Shown here piece by piece: positions 12,470-21,330 of a stretch of DNA of 64,000 nucleotides. Source of the DNA: Gonocerus acuteangulatus (lineage: Eukaryota; Arthropoda; Insecta; Hemiptera; Coreidae); contig OX328132.1 in NCBI GenBank assembly GCA_946811695.1, positions 59,388,449-59,452,448 of the forward strand, written 5' to 3'. The notes beneath the pieces were generated by a model. The model was not told the DNA's origin. It saw only the letters and a list, made by a program, of their open reading frames with translations, and made no database searches. Position 1 is the first letter of the stretch; every line of letters begins with the position of its first letter. A program made the translations under genes and the position numbers.

Positions 12470-15400
12470 TAAAAATGGGTAGAGAATGAGGAAAGGGAAA
12501 GACTCTCAGGCTAAGGCAAATTTTAAGAACGATAGATAGTTGTAATTATGACATTAAAAAAGAAAAAAAAATTGTAGTATCATTTTTTAATACATTTTTA
12601 GGTAGATTGCTGTTTGCTGGATACAATGACTACACCATTAATGTGTGGGATACATTGAAGTGTGTAAGAGTTAGCTTACTTTATGGACATGAAAACAGAG
12701 TCTCTTGCCTTCAAGTTTCTCCTGATGGAACTGCTTTATCGACAGGCAGTTGGGATTCCACATTACGGGTATTTAATTTTGAACTATGAGAAATTTAGAA
12801 TTTAGAAAAATTAGTGTTTTAAATCATTGTTATTTTTTCTAACTGTAAGGTACACCCATAAGGTAGTCAGTCCTATGATCTGCCTGCCTGTTTTCAAATT
12901 TTTAGGTACATATTACAAGCTGAGTGGGTCCAGGGATGGTTTGAAGTCCAAAATTAAAACCCTGAACAATGGGAAGCATTCAGAATGGTGGAATGAGGAA
13001 ATTAAGGGCTTTGTAAATCGAAAGAAAAGTGCATGGAAAGCTTATTTGCAAGATAGAACACCAGAGAGGTTAAGTTTGTATCACTCAGCCAGAAATGATT
13101 GCAAAGCCAAAGTTTGTCAAGCAAAAAAAGAGTCTTGGGAGAAGTTTGGAAGAAGACTGGATGAAGACCACCGAGATAGCATTAAGAAATTTTGGCGAAA
13201 AGTAAAATCTCTCAGGGGAAAGTGAAGTAAGCCAACGAGAAACATCAAAGATGCAAGGAGTATGATTATTACAGAAGAAGCGCATATCCTGAAAAGGTGG
13301 AAGGAATTTTATGAAGGACAGTTTTTAGGGGATGCCAACGATTCAGAGGATTCCCTGCCTCCTTGCAGTGATCAGGAAAGTCAAGAGTGCATAGATGAAG
13401 AGGAGGTGGCAGATGCCATTCAAAAAATAAAAGTAGGCAAAGCAGCTGGTAGGGATGGCATATCTCCGGAACTGATCAAATATGGGGGCCAAGAGCTTGT
13501 GAAAGTGCTTCAACAACTTTTCCAACTAATTTGGGATTCAAAGAAAATTCCTAGAGACTGGGAATTTAGTGTAAATATCCCTATCCACAAAAAAGGCAGC
13601 TCCACTGAATGTGAAAACTATCGGCCTATAAGCTTGCTTTCAGTCGTCTACAAACTTTATACCAGCATATTGGAAAAGCGACTGAGGATAATGGTTGAAA
13701 ACAAAATAGAGGAGGAACAGGCGGGATTCCGTCCTGGAAAGCAGACACAGGACCACATTTTTGTTCTAAGAAGCATAGCAGAAGATAGGCATGGGACAGA
13801 GATAAAAACATCTTTCTGACATTTTTAGACTTAAAGGCAGCATTTGACTCAGTGCCCAGAAAATAAATATGGAAAGCATTGACAGCCAAAGATATTCCAG
13901 GGGATCTGATCTCAGCCATAAAGTCGATCTATCGTGATGCAAAGGGAGTTGTGCGGATCAATGGAAGAGAATCGGAGGCATTCTGCTTAGAAAGGGGCGT
14001 GAGACAGGGAGATAGTCTGAGTCCACTCCTGTTCATTATCTTTATGGATGAGATCCATAAAATATGCAAACGCCGGACAGCACGGACAGCCATTGGAAAA
14101 TGGAACTTAAGGACCATTCTAGTGCAAAGCCTTCTGTATGCCGATGATATTGTTTTAATTACTGACTCACAAGGGAAAATGCAGGAGGCCCTAATAGAAT
14201 GGGAAGAAGAGCTACGTCGAAAAGGAATGTTTATTAACACCTCTAAAAGCAAGGTCTTAGTTCTGTCCCGAGAAGAACAAGAAGACATTCATCTGATCTG
14301 CAATGGGGAGGAATTAGAAGTTGTGCCGGAGTTCACCTACTTAGGGACAGTAATCAGCTCTTTTGGCAATATTGACCCAGAAATATCACATAGAATTTCG
14401 AAGGCTAATCAAGTTTACCACCAGATATGTAACAGCATAATTGGCCACCGAGAAGTGAGTTTGGTGACTAAAAGGCATATCTACAAATCGGTCTACCTCC
14501 CGATCCTAACTTATGGGAGCGAAAGTTGGATAATCCTGGATAAGCAAGCCAGCTGCATTACAGCAGCAGAAATGAAGTTTCTGAGGAGAGTGGTTGGAAA
14601 GACACGTAGAGATTTCATCAGAAATAAAGGATAAGAGAACAGTTTGAGGTGACAGAACTAAGGACCTTGCTCGAATCCCGGCAGCTTAAATGGTTTGGGC
14701 ACGTATGTCGTATGGATGATGAAAGGGAACCAAAGAAAGTTTTAGAAGCTCGACCCTCTGGGAAAAGACCGCGAGGTCGGCCTAGGATTTCCTACACAGA
14801 AAATATCCAGAGGATTGGAGGGAAAAGAGGCAAAACCCTCCAGCAAATGAAGCAGCTTTGCAGGAACCGGAGGGAATGGCTGAAATTTACCGAGGCTCCT
14901 CGACGCTAGTAATGGCACAAGAGGACGACAAAGAAGAAGAAGAACAATGGGATAAGAAGATAAAATCTTTCAATGCCAGCCTCTCTTGATCTCTCATGAA
15001 TCAGTAGATATTTACGGTGCTATTCTAATTAGCTGTTCCCTTATTCCTCCTTCAACAGTTTATTCCTGCAAGAGGTTTAATCTTAGTTAGTATAACTGTA
15101 GAAATCACTGGTTATAGGTATTTCAAGTCCATTTATATCAGATAAATGAGCTTTGTGATACATTTCAGCTATTTTAGTCTAGATAGAATTTTAGTCCACT
15201 GGTTTCATGAGAAGAAATCTTGAGATGTAATTCACCCTGCTTGTGTAGACTCAGTTCAAATAAATAATACTAAAAATCTAACACCACTGAAGAGGGAGGC
15301 TTCTGTTTCCTATTGAGGACCACTATCTCTTATAGGTGAATCTGTTGGTGGTCTTCAAAAGGGCACTTTTTCCATTGTGTGATACCTATGCTTTCTATTC

Positions 15401-16609
15401 ATTTATCAGACAGAAGGTCAACAAATGAAATGTGTCAATTAATAAAAAATGATTTATTAGTTCTAGCTTAACATGTTTTGTTCCTTTAGTGCATCATCAA
15501 GATCTAAATTTGAAAATATTCACAGCCACAGTAAGCAAGAGAACCTTCCACTTGCCTACTGTGGCTGTGAATATATTCAATATTAGCACATGATGAATTA
15601 CTAAAGATGCAAAACATCCAGCAGCTTCAATCGTGCTGCTTGAATTAATAAATCTTTCTTAATAATTCACATATTTTATTTGTTCAACTTCGGCCTGATA
15701 AATGAATAAGTGGATTTGATAGAATCATTTTTCAATTACTATGATTTTTATTAAATACTACCATGCAGTAAAACTATTTTCATGCAGTATTAACACCTTG
15801 GCTGCGGATGACACATGTGTGTCATGGGAGCCACCGGGCAAGCTGGGAGAAAAAGTTAAAAAGTTTTGGGGATCAGCTACAAACCTCCAGGCTGGTTTAT
15901 TCATCCTCCATCGTCACAGGGAGTGTTTCGAGTGCCTTATTCTGGAATTGCTCTGGGCTCAGACCTTTCTGTGAATTTTTGCAGGAGTTTCTTCACCACA
16001 TGTGCGTCATGGTAAAAAACATGTTTCTGAAGAAAATTATACAAAATTTCCAATGGTTAAGTTATTTTTTCACATTAACTAAACAAATGAAATCATAAAA
16101 TTAAAAAAAATATACCATTTTTTGGATGGTTTGGGGTTTACCGCTCCCGCAATCAAAGTGTTAAATGGTTTCTTCTGTGGGTCTTTTGGGGTTGGGAGTG
16201 GGGTTCTTCGTTCAGAAAAAAATTATTCCTTAGGAATGGATATAAAAATGAAGGAGTTAAATCGTGCTTGATGGCTACCACTTGTTTGCTAGAAAGAATT
16301 CTACAAGCTGGACTGATAACTGCTAAAAGATATTTATGATCAAAGTCGGTTACAATAAATCAAAAATGTCATCTTAAGTAAAGATGTATACCAAGTTTAT
16401 CCTTTATAGAAAGTATTTATCATAAATATTCTCATTTGACAATGATTTGGAACAATGAAAAATGTTGGACTAGTTCAGTTTTTCTTTCATTCATTTTGAC
16501 AACATTTATATTTAATAATACTCGCCTAAAAGCCTCTTAAAATCATCATACATTTTAATTAATTTATTTTGAAATTTATCCTCATTTTTTCTTCTAGGTA
16601 TGGGCTTAA
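3191..16609 (+). CDS. GNB5: G protein subunit beta-5 (GNB5/Gbeta5), 3' half of the gene, five exons in window
   Basis: Five exons (3191-3334, 5375-5515, 5594-5690, 12602-12768, 16598-16609) splice in frame into 186 C-terminal residues of a WD40 beta-propeller. Visible WD blade ends are CALWD, VFVWD, CRLFD, INVWD and the final LRVWA. Diagnostic stretches such as [25 protein letters not shown] and [15 protein letters not shown] match the beta-5 branch rather than Gbeta1-4. Known family role: Gbeta5 forms an obligate dimer with the GGL domain of R7-type RGS proteins and speeds Galpha-i/o deactivation, mainly in neurons. Compared with the usual length of about 350 residues, the N-terminal helix and first blades are missing because their exons lie left of base 1; I found no exon for them in 1-3190. 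All introns are GT-AG. Identity is judged from memory of the family, with high confidence. Confidence 0.93.
4370..5260 (-). pseudogene. Decayed transposable-element ORF with a HEEAEPRII motif, inside a GNB5 intron
   Basis: The minus strand at 4713-4831 reads [16 protein letters not shown] and continues to [14 protein letters not shown]. This matches the pattern of a repeated arthropod/metazoan TE-like protein family with an S-H-E-E-A-D-T-R-I core, a V-D-T-D-V-L-V-L strand and a downstream L-W-x-G-x-G-T-G (a degraded GLGTGT is visible near 4660). Stops and frameshifts interrupt it everywhere, so it is not functional. Extent is approximate. The family comparison is from memory. Confidence 0.4.
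5375..5515 (+). CDS. GNB5: GNB5 exon b (47 codons, phase 0 to 0)
   Basis: The acceptor is a ten-T run followed by CTAG at 5371-5374. The exon begins AGC TGT GAC AGA AAG and ends GAT GAT TCA ACT before the donor GTTAGT. It encodes [15 protein letters not shown] and the strand [20 protein letters not shown]. The reading frame stays open past the donor for about 25 codons, but splicing to the next exon restores the conserved DDSTCRLFDL. Confidence 0.92.
5594..5690 (+). CDS. GNB5: GNB5 exon c (97 nt, ends in phase 1)
   Basis: A TTGTAG acceptor at 5588-5593 is followed by TGC CGC TTG TTT GAT TTG. The exon ends at the first base of a glycine codon (5690), directly before GTAAGT. It encodes [20 protein letters not shown] and the following SVDF-type strand (here CVDFSVS). 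Only the exon beginning at 12602 completes the split glycine in frame, which implies an intron of about 6.9 kb. Confidence 0.92.
6279..6466 (+). mobile_element. tRNA-derived SINE, family A, copy 1
   Basis: The head GGGGTCTCCTGTGGTCTAGTGG with an A-box-like GTCTAGTGGCTAGC and a B-box-like GGTTCGATCCC gives an internal pol III promoter. A body ending GATGCGCCGT and an A-rich tail follow. It is flanked by 12-bp target duplications ATTAAGGAAAAT (6267-6278) and ATTAAGCAAAAT (6467-6478, one mismatch), and it interrupts H-family sequence. It is a SINE rather than a tRNA gene, because 3' body and poly(A) follow and the same unit recurs at four other sites. Confidence 0.88.
6732..7984 (+). mobile_element. 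Non-autonomous Helitron, near full length
   Basis: It starts with 5' TC (TCTATCTTCTATATATATA) and ends GCCGGGTAACAGCTAG, i.e. CTAG-3', and it lies between A and T, the canonical Helitron target. The flanking H-family sequence resumes in register (left ...TTCTAGGCCAA, right TAAACCTATAAAACGAG). No Rep/helicase ORF is present, so it depends on another element. Internally, 7560-7803 is a tandem duplication of a unit of about 120 bp that starts near GTAGGT(C/G) and contains TTGTTCCTTATACAAATCC. Relatives are at 31999-32313 and 50174-50300. Confidence 0.75.
7560..7803 (+). repeat. Tandem duplication (unit of about 120 bp, two copies) inside the Helitron
   Basis: Two consecutive units share CTGTCTGTCTGTATGTTTG, CCTTATACAAATCCACACC and CTTGGCACA. 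A third partial unit follows to about 7850. Repeated units of this type are common inside non-autonomous Helitrons. Confidence 0.7.
8199..8439. repeat. Perfect 118-bp inverted repeat with a 5-base spacer
   Basis: 8199-8316 is the exact reverse complement of 8322-8439 by direct reading (no mismatch found), with spacer GGGCA at 8317-8321. It lies beside a short (TA)n tract at 8183-8198. As RNA or single-stranded DNA it would form one long hairpin. The arm contains the conserved hammerhead ribozyme core; see the next entry. It is most likely two head-to-head copies of one short element. Confidence 0.9.
8275..8321 (-). ncRNA. Predicted hammerhead ribozyme (type I, short helix III)
   Basis: Read on the minus strand: helix I strand TGCCC, core CTGATGA, helix II GTGC...GCAC with an AT-rich loop, core GAAA, then ACATGTA and helix I strand GGGCA. 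Helix I is five perfect pairs. After GAA, the segment ACATGT gives a 2-bp helix III with a 2-base loop, or a palindromic helix III in a dimer, and the predicted cleavage is after GTA, opposite + base 8280. One extra G sits between CTGATGA and helix II. Short palindromic helix III is known for hammerheads of Penelope-like retroelements and some satellites. The plus strand has the same core, but its helix I strands (GGGCA/GGGCA) cannot pair. Confidence 0.7.
8476..8692 (-). mobile_element. tRNA-derived SINE, family A, copy 2 (long poly(T) on + strand)
   Basis: Reverse complement of the same SINE unit as copy 1: GGGTCTCCCGTGGTCTAGTGG head, B box GGTTCGATTCCC, 3' body GGCGCTAATGACCTAGATG and a poly(A) tail of about 55 bases, seen as T8476-8529. 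It is flanked by 12-bp duplications AATAATAATAAT (8464-8475 and 8693-8704). Confidence 0.88.
8703..8780. repeat. (TA)n microsatellite
   Basis: Nearly pure TA dinucleotides. The same tract type recurs at about 11350-11410, 21154-21219, 21285-21326, 26798-26843, 31256-31321, 31940-31998, 38034-38082, 38521-38600, 42565-42603, 44587-44651, 45863-45911 and 58784-58876. Most of these sit at the same internal position of H-family copies (after GAACAGACAAATA, before CAAATTTGAACCAC). Confidence 0.95.
8781..9126 (-). mobile_element. tRNA-derived SINE, family B, full-length copy
   Basis: On the minus strand the head GAGGTTAGCTCAGTGGTAGA is a typical pol III A box, and GGTTCAAAACCCG is a B-box-like element. 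The body contains CCCTAGGCTCACCCAGCCTT and TAATTAATTTAATTA, and it ends CCTGTTACGGGACTGATTT. It is inserted in a (TA)n tract, so no clear target duplication can be scored. Partial relatives lie at 31322-31467 and 33092-33292. Confidence 0.8.
9127..9273 (+). repeat. H-family right end with terminal hairpin
   Basis: The conserved block runs CAAATTTGAACCA, TCTAGGGGTT, AGTCGGTAGTTCCGGATTGC, then the hairpin CGGGGTTCCTCCC...GGGAGGAACCGCG and CTAAAA. Every copy in the window loses similarity immediately after CTAAAA, so this is the element terminus. Confidence 0.8.
9274..9584 (+). repeat. H-family copy, left portion (interrupted by the pogo-type element)
   Basis: Diverged H-family middle sequence (GTATTAAGCTTTCAAATGG, then TGGTTTCATTCGCTTCCC and CATGCGAATTTTGC). 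It stops at 9584 where the pogo-type TIR begins and resumes with the right end at 12158-12315. Confidence 0.6.
9811..10110 (+). pseudogene. Pogo-type transposase C-terminal remnant, part 1
   Basis: It reads [12 protein letters not shown], then [13 protein letters not shown] and TEKLIIE, the basic segment before the C-terminal tail in pogo/Tigger transposases. After a stop and frame shift near 9950 it continues as an acidic run [21 protein letters not shown] to a stop at 10108-10110. It has no intact frame. Confidence 0.55.
10124..11548 (+). mobile_element. H-family element, complete copy (left end to right hairpin), 1.4 kb
   Basis: It begins AAAAACTCCGACTCGCAGGG with the subterminal TTAGCGCGGTTACG, and contains the standard middle (CATTCGAATGGTCACC, TTTCATTCGTTTTCG, GGTTAACGAACTTGA), a (TA)n core (11341-11410) and the right end (hairpin, then CCGCGCTAAAA). 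Both ends sit within pogo-type sequence, which makes it the innermost level of a three-layer nest. No coding capacity. Confidence 0.7.
11548..11760 (+). pseudogene. Pogo-type transposase C-terminal remnant, part 2
   Basis: It reads [21 protein letters not shown], then after a shift [20 protein letters not shown]. This is the terminal Tudor-like tail seen at the end of many Tigger/pogo ORFs (a V-D-x-E-D-I-V then L-P-x-P pattern). Stops break the frame. Confidence 0.55.
12158..12315 (+). repeat. H-family right end (outer copy resumes after the pogo insertion)
   Basis: ACAAATTTGTACCAC, GCACTTCCGGATTGC, ATAAGCGGGGTTCCTCCC, hairpin, then AACTAAAA. It is diverged from the other copies, consistent with greater age. 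Confidence 0.7.
12316..12601 (+). other. GNB5: Intron 3' end with poly(A) tract before GNB5 exon d
   Basis: AT-rich intron with a pure A run at 12418-12466 (about 49 bases). It is possibly the tail of an unrecognised retroposon. The acceptor is at 12601. Confidence 0.5.
12602..12768 (+). CDS. GNB5: GNB5 exon d (167 nt, phase 1 to 0)
   Basis: Of two nearby AG acceptors (12600-12601 and 12604-12605), only the first supplies GT to complete the split Gly codon and then AGA TTG CTG TTT (RLLF), so the start is 12602. The exon encodes [15 protein letters not shown], then GHENRV and GSWDSTLR. It ends at CGG before a weak donor GTATTT. Read through, the frame would end [12 protein letters not shown]. 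Splicing to 16598 instead restores the conserved LRVWA terminus, so the longer open frame is probably not the protein end. Confidence 0.9.
12900..14945 (+). pseudogene. RTE-like non-LTR retrotransposon in the last GNB5 intron, 5'-truncated, broken ORF2
   Basis: It encodes the linker after the missing endonuclease ([20 protein letters not shown]), then reverse transcriptase motifs: [65 protein letters not shown], the catalytic YADDIVLI (about 14138-14160) and FTYLGTVIS. The C-terminus is [20 protein letters not shown] and [12 protein letters not shown], ending at a stop near 14907, with a (GAA)n tail. Breaks: in-frame TGA at 13223, a frameshift near 13806-13819, TAA at 13863 and a frameshift near 14628. 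All breaks are in otherwise readable sequence, so the insertion is moderately young but dead. It lies in the same orientation as GNB5. Confidence 0.85.
15399..15707. mobile_element. Foldback MITE of about 310 bp in the last GNB5 intron
   Basis: Two imperfect arms face each other: ATTCATTTATCAGAC...GGTCAAC...TTTATTAGTT on the left and its approximate complement ending CTGATAAATGAAT on the right. At the centre, CTTGCCTACTGTGGCTGTG (15559-15577) pairs with CACAGCCACAGTAAGCAAG (15522-15540). No coding capacity. Superfamily not determined. Confidence 0.6.
15790..16164. mobile_element. PiggyBac-like MITE flanked by TTAA
   Basis: TTAA at 15790-15793 and 16161-16164 flank terminal inverted repeats CACCTTGGCTGCGG and (complement of the right end) CACTTTGATTGCGG. 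The 367-bp interior shows short open frames but no transposase motif. TTAA target duplication with C-rich TIR starts is the piggyBac signature. Confidence 0.65.
16598..16609 (+). CDS. GNB5: GNB5 terminal micro-coding exon: Val-Trp-Ala-stop
   Basis: A strong polypyrimidine tract and CTTCTAG acceptor (16585-16597) precede GTA TGG GCT TAA. Joined in phase 0 to the exon ending ...STLR, it gives LRVWA-stop, the invariant C-terminus of G-beta subunits. Only nine sense bases lie in this exon; the rest is 3' UTR. It is too short for any ORF finder and was found by the expected terminus. Confidence 0.88.
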   Translation, partial: VWA

Positions 16610-17700
16610 AGACTATCAGCGTTCATATAGACATAATTAGAAACATAGTGCAGGTAATTTAGGTTGTCCATAATTTTTAACTAAAGATTATTATTACATG
16701 TATAAAGGAAGGCCGACTATGACAGTTATTAAATTATCTAATGCTAAGTACTGCCAATTTTTATTTAATATTTATTATACTTCTATGTTAGAAATATGTG
16801 AAAAATAATAAGCTTTAAAAATCAGATTGGTGGATTGGCTCCTTTTGAGATCTCAGTAGATCCTAGTCTTTTTGTAGTTTAAGTACAACTCTGTAACACA
16901 TTTTCATCCCGAATGTGAAAGATATTGATTTTTTATTATAATAGGCATTGAAAATATGTTATATATATATATGCTGTAGAATTATATTTGTGGTAAATAT
17001 TGTGAAATATACCTTAGTCACGCACTGCCTCAGACAGTATATTATATATCTTGATTTTCTGTAGAAAATGGTATTTAAAACTCACTACTATAAATATTTA
17101 CTGTCAATCTACACAGCACACAGACCAATCATTAGTAATTTGTAATGCTTTACTTAAAATCCAGTTGGGATAAGTTGTTGTGATATAATTATTATATCAA
17201 GATGTTTTTGTATTTTTAAAATTGTCTTAATATAAGTGACAGTGTGGTATTCATTGTAGAAGATTAAACTAAATAAGAATGTTTATAGCTACATTTGACA
17301 AACTGCTGTTATTTGATATAGAGGTAAATAAAGATGGAATTACAATGCTAAACTACTAAGCAATTCAGGAAACCTACAACTCTTAACCAATATATCCATT
17401 GCCATTTCTTTCCAGATACTCTATATATAGGTTTTACAGCTTAAATAATTTATACTTTTTTTTATTTATTTTATTTTTACATAAATTTGTTTTTTCATGG
17501 TATTGAAAGCAAATTTATTTTTCTTTTAGGACTGGTTAATTAATTTTTCTTCTTTTTTGTGGCTTCTGTGGCATTTCTTAAGTGTCTTCATTGCTACTTC
17601 TTTTTAAATCTTCAGGTTGGTTCCTTTTGTCTACCCCTAATGAACATGTCATGCTACATTTAAGATGCTACAGATGAGTGCTGAATAAACCATCTGATAA
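16610..17700 (+). other. GNB5: GNB5 3' untranslated region, candidate poly(A) signals
   Basis: AT-rich sequence directly after the stop, with no long repeat recognised. AATAAA hexamers occur at 17327-17332 and 17684-17689. Either could end the transcript, and which is used cannot be told from the sequence. Confidence 0.45.
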
Positions 17701-18200
17701 AAGATTTGAATGATATTTGTATAAAAAATAGTAAATCATTTTTTCCATCCACTTTTCCTTAAATCAAAGAATAATAATTGTGAAAACCATACCAAGGAGT
17801 TAATTTCAACCAATAATATAATTATAGTGGACTTCAAAATTTTATTGCCAGAACAGCTTACAAATTAAAATTCTACTGTTTCATTTATATAAAAATATGT
17901 TATGCCCTGTCCATTTTATGTAGGCCAACATTGAAATAACTTGAAAACAATTAGAAATATCAAAAAATGTAGTCCTGATTCCAAAATATCAAGTCTTGAG
18001 GCTCAAACACACTGAAATCGCAATATCACCTCTCAACCGTATGTAAAAAACTTTGTAAAAATAAACCCTAAACCTTGGCCACCAACTTTTGTTATACAAC
18101 CAGGCACATGGTCCATTTCGGACTCCACATTTTTTCACCTTAAATTGATGTCTGTTTTATTCATTTTCAATACAGCTTGTAAAAATGAATAAATAACATA

Positions 18201-19307
18201 TGACGGGCTCTTTAGAAGAAGGGCCAAATTACACAAAATGAGTTGTAAGATAAAGCCTTTTAAAGTTTTCAATTTTGCATAAAACTGGTTGAAGCAATTT
18301 TTTATTGGCGATTGTTGGAATTATAGGGTCAAATATTGTTTTAAATCCGATTATTGCCACCATTTTTACGTATCTTCAATACATGATCGATAATTAGCAA
18401 ATTAGTAAGCGAAAAATTTGGCCCTTTTTCCATAGATTTCATTTATTAGAAAAAAATATATATTTAAGTTGAGGGTGAGGGTGGGGAAGGATCAATGGAT
18501 TCTTGGAAAAACTAGCAGTAGTTGCTCCCCAAATTTGAGTAACAACTCATGTTCATTTGAATGAAAATATATTCTTTTTGAAGTTTCAAGGTATTTATTT
18601 ATTTTCAAAACAATAATTAAGAAACAATAATAAAAAGGGAGCACTTCTATATATTTTGTACCACAGGGATTACATACTGAACGTCAATACTGAATAGTCG
18701 AGGTCTGAATCACGAGACAAAGATTCATTGCTGAACTCATCAATTTTGTCACTGAAAACATTTTGTTCAAACCAAATTCCATCATTTAGCTTGAGAAACA
18801 TTTGTACAGCGAGTACGATTTTTTATTTTTCCTTTATTATTGGTGTTCTCTCCACCTGAGGTAAATTTAAAGTGGTCTCCGAATTCGGCTTTAGAACTTT
18901 GAAGGGCTGAAAATAGTGAAAGTAAGATTTCGAACTAAGAACATTGCCAAAACCATCATACTTGAGTTGAACATATTGCTGTATTTTGAAGCGTACATTC
19001 TTGCACTTTGGAGTCTTATCACAATTTTTTTTTTGAAGAGCTACGGACCATTTCTTTAGTATTCCGTTGGTTGCATTTACCAGGATAAACCTGGACGAAT
19101 TTTTTCTGCAACTACGAAACACTTTCAAGTATTCATTTAGAACCTAGATACATTTTTTTGGTTAATAATCCAAATATCTCAGCTGGGACTTTACCTATTA
19201 ACATGGAATTTCGTACAACTACTTAGAACAGTATGGCGCATTCGAAAATGCGATCTCCTGAAAAAGTGCTAAATAGTCGTCTGGCCCTTTTTCAAAAGAG
19301 CTCCTCA
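18201..19307 (-). mobile_element. TIR DNA element of about 1.1 kb with a decayed minus-strand ORF, flanked by TA
   Basis: The left end TGACGGGCTCTTTAGAAGAA and GGGCCAAA mirrors the right end (read on minus) TGAGGAGCTCTTTTGAAAAA and GGGCCAGA. A TA dinucleotide sits on each outer side. A minus-strand frame of 101 codons (18823-19128) contains RFILVNATNGILKKWS, a Cys-containing CDKTPKCKNV and QQYVQLKYDGFGNVLSS, but I do not recognise the protein. The superfamily is unknown. Flanking AT-rich sequence 17700-18200 holds nothing recognisable. Confidence 0.55.
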
Positions 19308-19499
19308 TATACTGTAATACATAGAAATTGGTACAAAATGTATAAATAATAATTTAAATAATTCTGTCAATAACTAAGTGCAAATTATTTGATTTCACAT
19401 ATTGGATATTGCAAGAATAAAAATTATCTTCAATATGAAATTATTCTTTTTTGCTCAACAATTAGATACAATACAAAACAGTAAATACTTAACAATTAT

Positions 19500-21151
19500 A
19501 AAAAGTCCGACTCGCAGGTACTTCGTCATCTTCGTGTGTTTTCATTCTCATCCCTAGTGTCTCTATTTGTAAAGGAATAGATATGATTACTTGTTTGTGT
19601 TCACCATTTGTAAAAAATTACAAATACCCCTCTCATTTTCTTACCTTGTTTTACTAAAGTACTCATTTAAAAGTTAAATGCAATAACAAAAACGCAACCA
19701 ATTAACAAGTGAGGTAAACAGAAAAAAAAAAACATTCAAAAGAACGAAAAGACAGCAGTACAGTAATAGAAAATTCTCCCAGAGCGTCTTCGAATTCTAC
19801 TCGGAGTTCAAACAACAAAAAATTGTTTCTCATTTTAACTATCCTGTTTTTACTGAGAAATGCATTTTATAAGCAATTGAAATGAATGAAACCATTTTCA
19901 GGGCAATATCTGTGACCTTTTTTGTGAAACGTGGATAAAACTAGTTTTTCTAACTAATGTTCGGTTTGGGTACTTAGAATCATTGGATTCAGTTGAAATA
20001 TTTTCTACATATTTAGAATTCATCTAAACTTGGAAGTTTTGGCTACATTCGGAGTTTAGGAAGTAATCAAAAACAAATATTTTCATTAACGGACATGAGC
20101 AGTTTTAGGATTTACGTATGTTTTCCTGATCCTCTCTAAAATGGTTGGGAAATCATGGTAATTTGACAGTAGCCATTTGAAAGCTTAATAAATGTCATAC
20201 AAAAACGTTTCTGAAGTAATTTTTGATGGGATGGTCACATTCGGAGAAGTAAGTTTTGTTGTTTAAATAGGGTTTTTTTTTTCAGTTTTCCTCAGTTTTT
20301 TACTGTCTACTTGTTATTTTTCAGTAAAACAGAATATTTAAAATCAGAAAACGTTTTTGTTGTTTGAAATCAGAGCAGAATTCAAAGATGTCTTATGAGT
20401 GTTTTCTACTTTTGTTATATCACTGAAAAACATGAAGTGCAAGCTGCCATTTATTGCAAAAATAGTTGATGGATAAAGAAAATTGAAATATATGAGCCCT
20501 TTAAATCTTAAATCAAGCATGTATCAGGCATGTATGTACTGTATGAAATGTCAGTTTTGGACTTGCCGATTTCCTTCAAATGTCTTGAAACTGTCGTGGC
20601 TCCTATCTGAGTTCTTTGGCATATTCCCTAGTGCTTTTTGAGGGACAAGCTTCAACCCTTTCTTTCAGGTGGTCATTGTCAAGCTTGGTTTCTGGCCTTC
20701 CTCGCTCCTCGTTTTCAAGGTCAAAATTTCCACTTTGAAACCTGGAAACCACTGGAAAACCACTGGTAAACAGTTCGTTCATTCACAGTTCCCTCCCCGA
20801 ACGCCGTGTTAATGTTCATACACGCCTCAGCAGCGCTATGACCGAGCTTAAATTCATAACGAAAAATAATACGGATTTCCGTTTTAAGTCATAATTAAAG
20901 TTTTATCTTTTTCTTAGAGGATCATTCTCACAACACAGTACGCAAGTTACTGATTAAATAATAGGAATGAAAGAGCTATGCAAATGTATCTGCAATCCTA
21001 CAAATGAAAAGCTGCAAGAGAATGATGTTTTTCATGCGAATTTTATGGGGGATTCTGCTGGTTAACAAACTTGGCCTTTTAAATTAGACAAAGTATTTTC
21101 GTACCAAATACATCAAAATCAGACCATTTTTGAGCCTGTGAGAGAGCACAC

Positions 21152-21160
<9 letters not shown>
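19500..21160 (+). repeat. H-family copy with left end, carrying a mariner fragment
   Basis: The left terminus AAAAAGTCCGACTCGCAGGT is at 19501, with H-family middle on both strands (rearranged: 19880-20230 reads in reverse). It ends near (TA)n at 21154 after GAGAGCACACAGATATA. The mariner piece 20535-20887 is embedded. Confidence 0.55.
20535..20887 (-). pseudogene. Mariner transposase N-terminal (paired HTH) fragment
   Basis: Read on minus: IRIIFRYEFKLGHSAAEA, INTAFGEGTVNERTVYQWFS, then (after a short internal duplication of GGAAACCACT type) SGNFDLENEERGRPETKL, ERVEACPSKSTREYAKEL and, beyond a stop, the second helix HLKEIG-like. This is the DNA-binding half of a mariner-family (Tc1/mariner superfamily) transposase. 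The DDD catalytic half is absent. A subsegment of it recurs at 27487-27594, 39355-39460 and 55574-55679. Confidence 0.75.
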
Positions 21161-21217
<57 letters not shown>

Positions 21218-21223
<6 letters not shown>

Positions 21224-21280
21224 AAAGAGAAGAGAACTTGTAATAGTCATTATAAAATACTCACACAATATGTATATATG

Positions 21281-21330
<50 letters not shown>

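Noticed and set aside
12607..12789. Readthrough C-terminus VFNFEL-stop as the GNB5 protein end
   Set aside because: A good acceptor followed by GTA TGG GCT TAA at 16598 restores the invariant VWA terminus in phase. The readthrough tail has no counterpart in the family.
20401..20887. An intact mariner transposon
   Set aside because: Only the N-terminal DNA-binding half is present, with a stop and a small duplication. No D-D-D catalytic motifs or mariner TIRs are found nearby.
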